NCBI GenBank assembly: GCA_030065205.1
Contig: JASJDN010000059.1
Span: 1 to 32,000 of the forward strand
DNA length: 32,000 nt
DNA from: Crocosphaera sp.
GTDB lineage: Bacteria; Cyanobacteriota; Cyanobacteriia; Cyanobacteriales; Microcystaceae
Direction: 5' to 3'
The notes beneath the pieces are model-generated. The model saw nothing but the letters and a program-made list of their open reading frames with translations, did no database searches and was not told the DNA's origin. Positions 1 to 7,987 of the stretch are shown piece after piece; within the stretch, counting starts at the first letter, position 1; every line of letters starts with the position of its first letter. The position numbers and the translations under genes were made by a program.

Positions 1-165
1 ATGGTGATGCTCAATTATGCACGGGGGCTAGGAACTAGCCTCCTCAATCGTGGATCTCAGACCTCTGGTCAAGCCCCTACGGCTAAACACTGTGGAGGGT
101 TGGCTCAAGTTTGGGAGTTGAAGCGACAGAAACCTCGGATGAAGCGTAGCGGAATCCGTAGGTAG
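1..165 (+). pseudogene. C-terminal end of a TnpB-type IS200/IS605 transposase (cut by window edge)
   Basis: An open frame runs from base 1 to a TAG at 163-165 and encodes 54 residues. The text has the hallmark tail of cyanobacterial IS891/IS1341-type OrfB (TnpB) proteins: LNYARGLGTS, then NRGSQTSG, then KHCGG and a basic end (KRQKPRMKRSGIRR). This is the stretch that follows the RuvC-III Asp in the family. The catalytic parts lie upstream of the window, so I cannot tell whether the full gene is intact. The element ends shortly after this and is followed by the glycan locus; the ABC permease normally paired with the next gene is not between them. It belongs to a different TnpB subtype from the copy at 17528. 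Family assignment is fairly secure, functional state unknown. Confidence 0.7.
133..162 (+). other. Hairpin at the 3' end of the IS605-type tnpB
   Basis: CCT-CGGAT (133-140) pairs with ATCCG-T-AGG (154-162): an 8-bp stem with one bulged T and a 13-nt loop, overlapping the last codons of tnpB. IS200/IS605 elements carry a subterminal right-end hairpin here, and in TnpB systems the guide RNA (omega RNA) spans this region. The hairpin is visible; its role is inferred. Confidence 0.45.
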
Positions 166-354
166 TTCATTTGTACTTAAGCTTCTCTGGTTGACAATTA
201 TTCACCGATTTTGCTAAGTTTGTGATATTTTGTTAAGGAAGACTCCAATAACCCTTGGTCTTAATTCTACTATTACTTAGTAAAACAAGGGATTTCAGGT
301 AAACAGCACCCTATTTCTGAATCCGACAATTATTGATAAGGAGATTACTACTAT
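166..354. other. Intergenic region between IS remnant and glycan locus
   Basis: No gene is visible. It should hold the last bases of the IS element and the promoter of the following ABC gene. A TTGACA occurs at 191-196 but has no acceptable -10 at 16-18 bp. A good ribosome binding site, AAGGAG (338-343), stands 11 nt before the ATG at 355. Confidence 0.5.
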
Positions 355-1551
355 ATGGCTGATGATGTCCTAATTAAAGTTGACCATGTCTCAAAGAAAT
401 TTTGTCGTGATCTGAAACGTTCTCTGTGGTATGGTGTGCAAGATATTATGTCAGAAGTGACAGCTCGAAAATATGAGCATGAACTTAGAAAAGATGAGTT
501 TTGGTCTGTTAATGATATTTCCTTTGAATTGCGTCGAGGGGAATGTTTAGGACTCATCGGTCCCAATGGAGCCGGAAAAAGTACCCTACTAAAAATCCTT
601 AATGGACTCATTAAACCCGATAAGGGAAGAATTGAACTTCGAGGAAGAATTTCCTCGTTAATTGAATTGAGTGCAGGGTTTAACTCAATCTTAACAGGTC
701 GAGAAAACATCTATAGTCGGGGAGCTGTTTTAGGATTTACCAAGGCAGAAATTGATAAGAAATTGGATGCGATTATTGATTTTTCTGAGTTAGAAGACTT
801 TATTGATACACCAGTGGTTAATTATAGTTCTGGGATGCAAGTTAGACTAGGATTTGCTGTCGCAGCGCAGATGGAACCCGATGTCCTTCTCTTAGATGAA
901 GTTTTAGCCGTAGGAGATGTAGGCTTTCGGGCGAAGTGTTTTAACGCCATCTATAAAATGATGGAAAACGCAGCCGTGGTATTAGTTTCTCATTCCATGC
1001 CCCAAATTGGTAGGGTGTGTTCTGATATTCTCGTGATGGATCACGGTAAATCTGTGTTTCAAGGTCAAGATATTGCGACAGGAATTAATAAATTTTATTC
1101 TTATTTTCAAGCTGAAGACATTTTAGTTAGTGGTAGTGGAGAGGCAACCATTCATTCTATTGATTTAGAAAGTAATGGAAAAACACAGGTAGAGACTATT
1201 AACTATCTAGATAAAGCTTCAATGAGTGTCGAAGTTTCTGTTAATTCAAACATAGAAATTTTTGACGTTGTTATTAATATTGTTAGTCAAGAATTGCAGC
1301 CTGTAGCTTATTGTAATTCTTATTTTAATCAAACTCATTTTAATAATTCAAATACTAAGATGAAGGTATCCGTTGATTTTGGGAAGATGAACCTTAGTCC
1401 AGGAATTTATTCCTGTACTGTTGTGATTACTGGAGTCAATGGCACTAAAGTCCTCTGTAAACATAATAATGGTTATAAGTTTAATGTAATTGGCGATCAT
1501 TTTTGTGCAGCTCCTGTTCAAATTTGGGGGGATTGGACAGTCAAATCATGA
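355..1551 (+). CDS. Polysaccharide-export ABC transporter ATPase, Wzt/TagH type
   Basis: The 398-residue protein is the nucleotide-binding subunit of an ABC-2 exporter for O-antigen, capsule or teichoic-acid-like glycans. Visible motifs: Walker A GPNGAGKST (about 69-77), signature YSSGMQ (157-162), Walker B VLLLDE (177-182), H-loop VSH (His213). Residues from about 250 to 398 form an extra beta-rich domain, as in Wzt proteins, where it recognises the finished polymer. AAGGAG (338-343) supports the ATG start. The gene overlaps the next by 4 bp (ATGA), so translation is probably coupled. The expected permease (Wzm/TagG) is not in the window; it would sit upstream, where an IS605-type element now lies. 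Sulfotransferases downstream suggest the cargo is a sulfated glycan (inference). Confidence 0.85.
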   Translation: MADDVLIKVDHVSKKFCRDLKRSLWYGVQDIMSEVTARKYEHELRKDEFWSVNDISFELRRGECLGLIGPNGAGKSTLLKILNGLIKPDKGRIELRGRISSLIELSAGFNSILTGRENIYSRGAVLGFTKAEIDKKLDAIIDFSELEDFIDTPVVNYSSGMQVRLGFAVAAQMEPDVLLLDEVLAVGDVGFRAKCFNAIYKMMENAAVVLVSHSMPQIGRVCSDILVMDHGKSVFQGQDIATGINKFYSYFQAEDILVSGSGEATIHSIDLESNGKTQVETINYLDKASMSVEVSVNSNIEIFDVVINIVSQELQPVAYCNSYFNQTHFNNSNTKMKVSVDFGKMNLSPGIYSCTVVITGVNGTKVLCKHNNGYKFNVIGDHFCAAPVQIWGDWTVKS

Positions 1552-3614
1552 AGATGAAAAGAAGTTGGTCAGTTGTTAGAAATAGACGCAAATTATTTCT
1601 ATTTTTTGTTTTTTTCCTTCTAACTATGATTGTTCTAATAAACTATTATCCAGGGGATAAAACTCAGGAGTGGTTTAAAAGTCAATCTCTATCATTCTAT
1701 AGTTATAATTTATTTGACATTGGCGTAACCGATATTAATAATGATAATAACCTTGACCTATTTACAACCAATCATAATTCTTTAGGAAATTTGATGATTG
1801 GTGATGGTGATGGGAAATTTACGAATGTTGTTTCTCAATGGAAATTTGGCCATAATGCTGATTTTCCAGGATTCGCTGATTCAGAAAGAAAGCCAACCTT
1901 TGATGCTCCTGGTTTGTATATATTTTGGTATAAGCGAACCCTCCTCCTCAAAGCATTTAATACAGGTAATAACAACAATTTAAGTGGTCAAATTAATATC
2001 TTATCTAAGAGTGAAATTCAGTATGATTCGTCTACTAAAGTTACTCTTACTGCCAATAAATTATCCAACTCAGCAGTAGAAAGTCAAATTAGCTTTCAAT
2101 TTCTAAGAGACGGTAAGTTAGAAATAAAACCTAGAGGTTTTGCCCCAATATCGTTGCTACTCAATCAAAACTTTGATTTGTCTAGTGTCTATATTGGTCT
2201 TGAAAAAATACATCCAAAAACTCATGATATTGACTTAAAAACTCTAAGAGATCATCATAGTATTTCTTGGGCAGATTATAATGGCGATGGAAATATTGAT
2301 GCTTTTATCACTCGTAGTGGAGGATCATTTGGTTCAGAAGAAAATTTTAGACAATTTTTTAATCGTCATCTCCTATTAAATAATGGAAAGAATTTTGAAG
2401 ACGTTACAAGAAAATCAGGAATTTCAGATAGTGCTTGTCGCTCCCATACGGCAGCATGGGTTGATTTTGATGGTAATAATAGTCTTGAACTTTATGTTGT
2501 TTGTTTTGATGGAACCAGTCGTTTATATCAGCAAAACATACAAGGAAAGTTTATAGATATTGCTCCGAAAGTTGGACTTAGTCCCTTACACATAACTTCT
2601 AAGCAAAGGGGTTGGGGTAAAAACGGTTCTTTTGTTTGGTTGGATACTGATAATGACGGGGATATAGATTTACTCCGTTCTTATAAAAATTATTTGATGT
2701 TGTATATTAATCAATCTGGTATATTTGAAGAAAAAAAGATTAGTTCTCTTCCTAAAATTATGGATCTCTTTAGCTTGAAATTTAGCGTTGCTGATTACGA
2801 TCTTGATGGAGACTTAGATATTCTTGCTGTTTCAGGATATGGAAATACCTTATTAACAAATGTAGAGGGAGAATATGCTTTAACCGACCCCAAGACGATT
2901 GGTTTACCCGATGCGAGCTTCAGTGCCAATTGGGTTGATTATAATAATGATGGCTTACCAGATTTGCATGATACATCAGAAGGCTTATATTATCAATTAC
3001 CCAATCATCATTTTAAAAAAGCTCATATTTTAAGTCAGGAATTTAGAGGACTTTCATTTCCTTTAGACCCCCGAACCCTATGGTTTGATTTTGATAATTC
3101 GGGTTCTCAAGACTTGTTGATGACAGCTTTAGTTTATGATCATTGGAAATCAGCGATTTGGAATTCTTCACTATACCGTAGCATTGGCTTAACTAATGAC
3201 TGGTTGCAAAAGAACTTTCATCCCTATAAAGAGTATCAATCTCTTAAGAAAAAACGTTTTGAAAAAGCTGAGCATAGTCAAACCGATTTTGTTTGGCAAG
3301 GTAAATTATATCGTAATATTAATACTGAAAATCATTGGCTGAAAATTAAGCTGATTGGACCTCCTAAAAATCCTCAAGCTCTAGGAGCAAAAGTGTTTAT
3401 GTCAAGCCCTGATGGAGAAATGTTACAACAGGTTGGATCGATGGAACATTCTCATTATTCTCAGGGACATCGCCCATTACATTTTGGTTTAGGTCAAGCT
3501 AAAATAGCTCAATCAGTTCAAATATTTTGGCCCGATGGACAATCAGAAGAAATCAAAATTCCCAAGGCTAATAAACTATTAATCATTAAATGGAAACCAA
3601 AAACTAACAATTAG
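1548..3614 (+). CDS. FG-GAP/VCBS repeat protein with C-terminal ASPIC/UnbV domain, membrane-anchored
   Basis: I start this 688-residue protein at the ATG at 1548, which overlaps the stop of the ABC gene (ATGA); an upstream in-frame ATG at 1503 would lie deep inside that gene. After a basic N-terminus there is one hydrophobic segment (about 16-33), a signal anchor or signal peptide. The body carries at least seven Asp-rich calcium-type loops of FG-GAP/VCBS repeats, for example DYNGDGNIDAF, DTDNDGDIDLL, DYDLDGDLDIL and DYNNDGLPDLH, as in integrin-alpha-like beta-propellers. The C-terminus (LGAKVFMSS ... HFGLGQA ... VQIFWPDG) is an ASPIC/UnbV domain. It probably acts outside the cytoplasmic membrane in carbohydrate binding, adhesion or glycan handling. 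Overlap with the export ATPase argues for a joint role in surface-polymer export; the exact function is unknown. Confidence 0.85.
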   Translation: MKMKRSWSVVRNRRKLFLFFVFFLLTMIVLINYYPGDKTQEWFKSQSLSFYSYNLFDIGVTDINNDNNLDLFTTNHNSLGNLMIGDGDGKFTNVVSQWKFGHNADFPGFADSERKPTFDAPGLYIFWYKRTLLLKAFNTGNNNNLSGQINILSKSEIQYDSSTKVTLTANKLSNSAVESQISFQFLRDGKLEIKPRGFAPISLLLNQNFDLSSVYIGLEKIHPKTHDIDLKTLRDHHSISWADYNGDGNIDAFITRSGGSFGSEENFRQFFNRHLLLNNGKNFEDVTRKSGISDSACRSHTAAWVDFDGNNSLELYVVCFDGTSRLYQQNIQGKFIDIAPKVGLSPLHITSKQRGWGKNGSFVWLDTDNDGDIDLLRSYKNYLMLYINQSGIFEEKKISSLPKIMDLFSLKFSVADYDLDGDLDILAVSGYGNTLLTNVEGEYALTDPKTIGLPDASFSANWVDYNNDGLPDLHDTSEGLYYQLPNHHFKKAHILSQEFRGLSFPLDPRTLWFDFDNSGSQDLLMTALVYDHWKSAIWNSSLYRSIGLTNDWLQKNFHPYKEYQSLKKKRFEKAEHSQTDFVWQGKLYRNINTENHWLKIKLIGPPKNPQALGAKVFMSSPDGEMLQQVGSMEHSHYSQGHRPLHFGLGQAKIAQSVQIFWPDGQSEEIKIPKANKLLIIKWKPKTNN

Positions 3615-3728
3615 TCTAATTCTTTTTAATATAATTTTGATTATTTTTGGTCGTGATATTGCTAAGAAAAATAGTTTAGCTAAGACTAAACTTATCGATT
3701 ATAGTATTGGTGTTTTTTTATCAAAATA

Positions 3729-3737
3729 TGTTATAGT
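3729..3737 (+). promoter_or_regulatory. Extended -10 promoter candidate before the first sulfotransferase
   Basis: TGTTATAGT is an extended -10 (TGn plus TATAGT at 3732-3737), about 30 nt before the start codon. A poor -35 (TTGGTG, 3707-3712) is spaced 19 nt away. Upstream in the same gap a 7-bp stem (AGTTTAG/CTAAACT, 3673-3692) may end the previous transcript. By sequence similarity only. Confidence 0.3.
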
Positions 3738-3767
3738 AAAATCAATTATTCCAAAACGATATGTTAA

Positions 3768-4676
3768 ATGATGTTAATGCCAAATTTCTTAGTTATAGGC
3801 GCACCAAAAGCCGGTACAACTTCTTTGTATAAATATCTCGAACAACATCCACAAATTTATATGAGTCCTGTTAAAGAACCTTCGTTTTTTGCATTGGAAG
3901 GAAAAGATTTAGATGTTTTGCCTAGTGGTAATCATTCAGTAACAGTTCTTGAGAAGTACCAATTACTATTTCAAGGAGTAACAGAAGAAATAGCCATTGG
4001 AGAAGCATCAACTACCTATCTGTATAGCCCAAAAGCAGCCGAACGAATAAAATACTATACACCAGATGTTAAGCTGATTGCTATCCTTCGTAATCCAGTC
4101 GATCGAGCTTTTTCAAATTATAAAATGATTATGAGAGATCAACCGTTAAGTCTTCAAAGTTTTAGCAAAGAAATTGAAGATGAAGAACCCAACTTAGTCA
4201 TCCGTAGACAAGAAAAAAAACGTCCTATAACTCCCTATATAGGGGGTGGTTTTTATTATAAGTTACTTAAACGATATTTTGATGAATTTGATAACAGTCA
4301 AATTAAAATTTATTTATATGAAGAATTTACCCAAAATACAGTTCAAGTTATGCAAGATATTTTTGACTTTTTAAATATCGACGATACATTCCTACCAGAT
4401 GTATCCCAAAAATATAATGTTTCTCAAAAGTCTAGGGAAAATAAAGCTGAAATACCTTCACCGCTTTTATCTACCTCTAATACAATAAATTTTATTAAAC
4501 AATTATTAAGTTGGGGTAATATGCAAGATTCACCAAATGATATGGATATTCATTCTAGTTTCAATAAAATAGAGTTATCACCAGAGTTGAGAAAAAAATT
4601 AATAGAAATTTATAGAGAAGATATTGAAAAATTACAACATTTCCTGAACAAAGATTTATCATCTTGGCTAACTTGA
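3768..4676 (+). CDS. PAPS-dependent sulfotransferase (heparan-sulfate/NDST-like type), copy 1
   Basis: This protein of about 300 residues transfers sulfate from PAPS to an acceptor, most likely a sugar. The 5'-phosphosulfate loop is near the N-terminus (APKAGTTSL, residues 12-20) and the 3'-phosphate site is RNPVDRAFSNY (108-118). The text FLVIG.PKAGTTSL..YLEQHPQIYMSP.KEP.FF is typical of the Sulfotransfer_1 group related to heparan-sulfate sulfotransferases. ATGs at 3768, 3771 and 3777 are all possible; the family usually starts close to PNFLVIG, so 3777 is plausible. It resembles the gene at 6096, including a shared C-terminal pattern (IYREDI..LQ..L..DLS.WL), so the two are tandem paralogues with one other sulfotransferase between them. 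Acceptor unknown; a surface glycan is inferred from context. Confidence 0.9.
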   Translation: MMLMPNFLVIGAPKAGTTSLYKYLEQHPQIYMSPVKEPSFFALEGKDLDVLPSGNHSVTVLEKYQLLFQGVTEEIAIGEASTTYLYSPKAAERIKYYTPDVKLIAILRNPVDRAFSNYKMIMRDQPLSLQSFSKEIEDEEPNLVIRRQEKKRPITPYIGGGFYYKLLKRYFDEFDNSQIKIYLYEEFTQNTVQVMQDIFDFLNIDDTFLPDVSQKYNVSQKSRENKAEIPSPLLSTSNTINFIKQLLSWGNMQDSPNDMDIHSSFNKIELSPELRKKLIEIYREDIEKLQHFLNKDLSSWLT

Positions 4677-4727
4677 AATTAACTTTTAGTTAGTTAATTT
4701 ACTATTCATTTCTTGGAAGGTTTATTT

Positions 4728-5570
4728 ATGTTAGATTATCAAAAAAAATGGCTAAAGTATGCTGTCGAGGATTGGCAAGCACTGAAGAAACAAAATAGTA
4801 ACATCACTTATTTAGTATCATTTCCAAAATGTGGTCGAACCTGGTTAATGTTCATGTTATCTGAAATAATTATAAGAGCTTATGATATTAAATTGGATAC
4901 ATCAACTATAAAAATTAATAAAATTACAGGAAATTACTCAAGTTTACCTAAAATTATACAAACTCACGATGATAGTTCTTTAGCAAACGAACAAGGTAAT
5001 ATATGCGACATTGAAAAACTATTTATTTATGGAGGACGCTTCAGATATCTAAAAAGTAAAGTAATTCTTCTAATAAGAGATCCTCGTGATGTAGTTGTAT
5101 CTCATTATTATCAAATTACACGCAGGGTTAAAAATAATCCTATACAATGTGATTCTTTAAGCGAATTTATTCATCATCCATTATATGGGTTTGAAAGAAT
5201 TATTCGCTTTTATCAAATCTGGAATCGTAATCGCTTGATTCCTCAAGATTTCCTGCTAATTCGTTATGAAGACTTAATTTTGAACGGTGTTGATAGTTTG
5301 AAAAATATTATAGAATTTATTAAGCTAAAAGACATTGATTCTAACTTGATCAAAAATGTCTATGAATATAGTCAAGCAGAAAATATGAGAAAATTAGAAA
5401 TAACAGGTAAGATCGAAGGTATGAACTTTGTAAACACTGATAAAAACTCTTTAAAAGTACGCAATGCTAAAATAGGTTCATATTTAGAAGAACTATCAGA
5501 TGAAGATATAGACTATTGTGATAATCTGATGACGAAGATGCCAAAAATATATAAACCGCGTCTAAGTTGA
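4728..5570 (+). CDS. PAPS-dependent sulfotransferase (cytosolic-type), copy 2
   Basis: A 280-residue sulfotransferase of a different branch from its neighbours. The 5'-PSB motif is SFPKCGRTWL (31-40), close to the PKSGTTW consensus, and the 3'-PSB motif is RDPRDVVVSHYY (117-128). I choose the ATG at 4728: a GGAAGG ribosome binding site at 4715-4720 sits 7 nt upstream. A TTG at 4713 would extend the protein by five residues but would overlap that site. The Cys and Arg in PKCGRTW are mild deviations also met in bacterial members. It sits 51 nt after copy 1 and is probably co-transcribed. Its 3' end overlaps by a few bases the end of a decayed minus-strand gene. Substrate unknown. Confidence 0.88.
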   Translation: MLDYQKKWLKYAVEDWQALKKQNSNITYLVSFPKCGRTWLMFMLSEIIIRAYDIKLDTSTIKINKITGNYSSLPKIIQTHDDSSLANEQGNICDIEKLFIYGGRFRYLKSKVILLIRDPRDVVVSHYYQITRRVKNNPIQCDSLSEFIHHPLYGFERIIRFYQIWNRNRLIPQDFLLIRYEDLILNGVDSLKNIIEFIKLKDIDSNLIKNVYEYSQAENMRKLEITGKIEGMNFVNTDKNSLKVRNAKIGSYLEELSDEDIDYCDNLMTKMPKIYKPRLS

Positions 5571-5880
5571 ACCCCGTAGTTTTTCTTCTTCGGAGTCAAG
5601 ATGGTTTTTTACCCATAGGCGATCGCTAACAATGAGCGGTCTAGAATTAAGAACTGACTGAAATTGGGCAACTTGTTCAATTAATTCAGTCTTGCTATGA
5701 TAATCCTTTTTTCTTTAGGGTCTTTATTGTCGCACTTTGACCACGACTAACCTCATATAAAGCCATTAATCGTTCTCTAGTTCTCAGATGCTCTGCTTTT
5801 AAGCCTTCTTGTCTTAATTTTTCTGGACTTTGATTCCAAAGCTCAAACTTCACTTTTAAAAGTAAATACTGCTTTGTTTA
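5562..5880 (-). pseudogene. Remnant of a transposase N-terminal region plus an unassigned tail
   Basis: On the minus strand from about 5877 to the stop at 5695 I can read FELWNQSPEKLRQEGLKAEH followed by LRTRERLMALYEVSRGQSAT. This resembles the helix-turn-helix N-terminus of cyanobacterial IS630-like transposases. It then falls into an unrelated lysine-rich end and a stop. A second open segment in another frame (5693 down to 5562: KTELIEQVAQFQSVLNSRPL, then IVSDRLWVKNHLDSEEEKLR) follows directly; I do not recognise it. There is no DDE catalytic part. The region is therefore a decayed insertion between two sulfotransferase genes, with a frameshift and probably a deletion. Transposase ancestry of the first part is moderately sure; the second part could be the end of a different lost gene. 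Confidence 0.55.
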
Positions 5881-6042
5881 ACTTTGAGAGCATCATACCT
5901 GATCCTACTCCAAAACTCCAGGTTTCAAGATGGACGGAGTTGAGTTATTGATAATATAATTAGTAATCATTTATTGTTGTTTCCTCACCTAACCATTTGT
6001 AAAGTAGTTTAACTATTAAGACAACATACACAAATAATTATG

Positions 6043-6059
6043 TATAATTAGTTTATAAT
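6043..6059 (+). promoter_or_regulatory. Two overlapping TATAAT -10 candidates before the third sulfotransferase
   Basis: TATAAT occurs at 6043-6048 and again at 6054-6059, 37-53 nt before the ATG at 6096. No convincing -35 accompanies either, so this is only a candidate. The surrounding 5881-6095 stretch has no gene. Confidence 0.25.
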
Positions 6060-6095
6060 TAACAAAAAGTGACTTTTACCACATCCAATTAATTA

Positions 6096-7010
6096 ATGAT
6101 TTTACCCAATTTTTTAGTAATTGGCACTGCCAAAGCAGGAACATCCTCACTCTGGTATTATTTAAACCAGCATCCGCAAATTTATATGACTCCTAGAAAA
6201 GAAACCGGATTTTTTGCCTTTGAAGGCACAAATTTAGATTTCCAAGGACCCGGAGATCAAGAAAAAGATAAGTTACCTATTAATAATTTAGACATTTATT
6301 TACAACAATTTAAGTATTTTAAGAATGAAATAGCTGTTGGAGAAGCTTGTACAGATTATATTTATAGTCCTAAAGCCCCAGAGAGAATACATCATTATAT
6401 TCCTGATGTGAAATTGATTGCTATTCTCCGTAATCCAATAGACAGGGCATTTTCACAATTCTTAGGAAATTTGAAGAGAGGAGTTGAACCCTTAAATGAT
6501 TTCTCTCAAGCAATTAAACAAGAAGATAAGCGAATAGCTGATAATTGGCATTATCGTTGGCACTATCGAGAGAGAGGATTTTACTACAGACAGTTAAAGC
6601 CATATTTTGACAAATTTGATAGAAATCAGATTAGAATTTATATTTATGATGATTGGAAAAATAAACAAATACAGACTTTACGAGATATTTATAAATTTAT
6701 TAATGTAGATACAAACTTTATAGTAGACACATCAAAAAAACTACATACTTCTCCTAAAACAATCCCTAAAAATAAGCTTTTTAATAAATTGCTCCTTAGT
6801 CCTAATTTGTTAAAATCTAGCTTGAAGTTGTTTATACCTGAGAAAATTCGTCAAAAAATCTGGAGTCAACTAAATCAGAAAAATCAAGCTAAACCTTCAC
6901 TTTCTTATAAATTACGACAGCAGTTAATTAACATATATAGAGAAGATATTTTGCAATTACAAGATTTGCTGGAATATGATTTATCTAAATGGTTAAAAAT
7001 AGAAAATTAA
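6096..7010 (+). CDS. PAPS-dependent sulfotransferase (heparan-sulfate/NDST-like type), copy 3
   Basis: A 304-residue paralogue of the gene at 3768. The 5'-phosphosulfate loop reads TAKAGTSSLW (11-20), with Thr-Ala replacing the usual Ala-Pro before the Lys; the key Lys and the following Gly-Thr/Ser are kept. The 3'-phosphate motif RNPIDRAFS is at 112-120. Shared blocks with copy 1 include QHPQIYM.P.KE..FFA.EG near the start and IYREDI.QLQ at the end. Relative to copy 1 it carries an extra loop after residue 50 (GPGDQEKDKLP). It follows the decayed transposase and has its own possible promoter. The divergence between copies suggests different acceptors or sulfation positions on one polymer (inference). 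Confidence 0.9.
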   Translation: MILPNFLVIGTAKAGTSSLWYYLNQHPQIYMTPRKETGFFAFEGTNLDFQGPGDQEKDKLPINNLDIYLQQFKYFKNEIAVGEACTDYIYSPKAPERIHHYIPDVKLIAILRNPIDRAFSQFLGNLKRGVEPLNDFSQAIKQEDKRIADNWHYRWHYRERGFYYRQLKPYFDKFDRNQIRIYIYDDWKNKQIQTLRDIYKFINVDTNFIVDTSKKLHTSPKTIPKNKLFNKLLLSPNLLKSSLKLFIPEKIRQKIWSQLNQKNQAKPSLSYKLRQQLINIYREDILQLQDLLEYDLSKWLKIEN

Positions 7011-7096
7011 TTGAATGAAAAAAAATGTAACATTCTTTCATTGGCAAAGAAGCTAGTATGTGTAAATATAAAACATGGATTAGTTCTTATTAAATT

Positions 7097-7987
7097 ATGC
7101 TAAATAAAGTCAATCAAACAATAGTTAGTCAAAAGATTACACAAAAAATCTGTGATGATGGGTTTGTTTTAATTGAAAATATATTATCTATTCACGAACT
7201 GAAAAGAATTAGACAGTTAATTAAAAATCATTTTCGTCATCATGGAGTAGTGGCAAATTCTGGTTTAACACAACCCAATGCTGCTGTTGAAGTTCCTGAA
7301 ATTAACTGGCTATTTTATCATCCTAAAATTTTAGCAGTGATGGGTCAATTACTAGGACAAGAACAGATAATGTTTACCAGTCATTGTGATGTCCATTGTC
7401 GTACTTTATCAGCATGGCATAAAGATGATGGAATGAAAGTAATGGAAGGGGGATATTTTGGTTTTCCAGCTTATGATCAAGAAGACTGTAAAGTGTATAA
7501 AGTTGCGCTTTATCTACAAGATCACGATCGCAATAAAGCAGGATTAACAGTTAGAAAAGGCTCTCATAAATTATCAGATATTAATCAAGGAGAAGAAGTT
7601 TACTTAAAAACAAAAGGCGGAGATGCTATCATCTTTGATGTACGATTGACTCATACAGGTCAACAAGATATTTATCCTGTTGAATTTTTAGAAAAACCAA
7701 ATGCTGTGATAAAAAAAGGATTAAATAAGGTTTTGAAAATTTCTTCTCAAACAACTGAACAGTATCTAAAAAAAATATATGATGGTTTATTTGGAGATAG
7801 ATTATCTATATTTTTTACCTATGGTTTACCTAATGAGTACACAAAAAATTTTGCAATCAATAATATGAAACGCCAGCTTGAACAAAATAAAAACAGTAAT
7901 TTATTTATGTCAGAAGAAACCAAACAAAAATTTCTTGAGAATAATGTTGTCTTAGCAGAGGAATATTTTAAACAACTGAAACAATGA
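7097..7987 (+). CDS. Phytanoyl-CoA dioxygenase (PhyH) family Fe(II)/2-oxoglutarate oxygenase
   Basis: A 296-residue non-haem iron oxygenase. The HxD pair is visible in AWHKDDG (His108, Asp110) and the distal His in LTHTGQ (His186), with GGDAIIFDVRLTH giving the usual jelly-roll strand. The 2-oxoglutarate-binding Arg is probably in GDRLSIFFTYG, some 45 residues after the distal His. PhyH enzymes hydroxylate or otherwise oxidise small molecules, lipids or sugars; the substrate here is unknown. It lies 86 nt after a sulfotransferase, so it may tailor the same product or its precursor. The intergenic gap contains a weak inverted repeat (AATGAAA/TTTCATT, 7014-7042). The stop overlaps the ATG of nfi (ATGA), so the two are translated from one message even though the functions appear unrelated. 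Confidence 0.85.
   Translation: MLNKVNQTIVSQKITQKICDDGFVLIENILSIHELKRIRQLIKNHFRHHGVVANSGLTQPNAAVEVPEINWLFYHPKILAVMGQLLGQEQIMFTSHCDVHCRTLSAWHKDDGMKVMEGGYFGFPAYDQEDCKVYKVALYLQDHDRNKAGLTVRKGSHKLSDINQGEEVYLKTKGGDAIIFDVRLTHTGQQDIYPVEFLEKPNAVIKKGLNKVLKISSQTTEQYLKKIYDGLFGDRLSIFFTYGLPNEYTKNFAINNMKRQLEQNKNSNLFMSEETKQKFLENNVVLAEEYFKQLKQ

Noticed and set aside
191-228. Promoter from TTGACA (191-196)
   Set aside because: No acceptable -10 lies at 16-18 bp; the nearest AT-rich hexamer is about 26 bp away.
351-710. 119-residue open frame on the minus strand inside the Wzt-type ATPase gene
   Set aside because: It lies wholly opposite a strongly conserved ATPase domain and its protein has no recognisable feature; a shadow frame.
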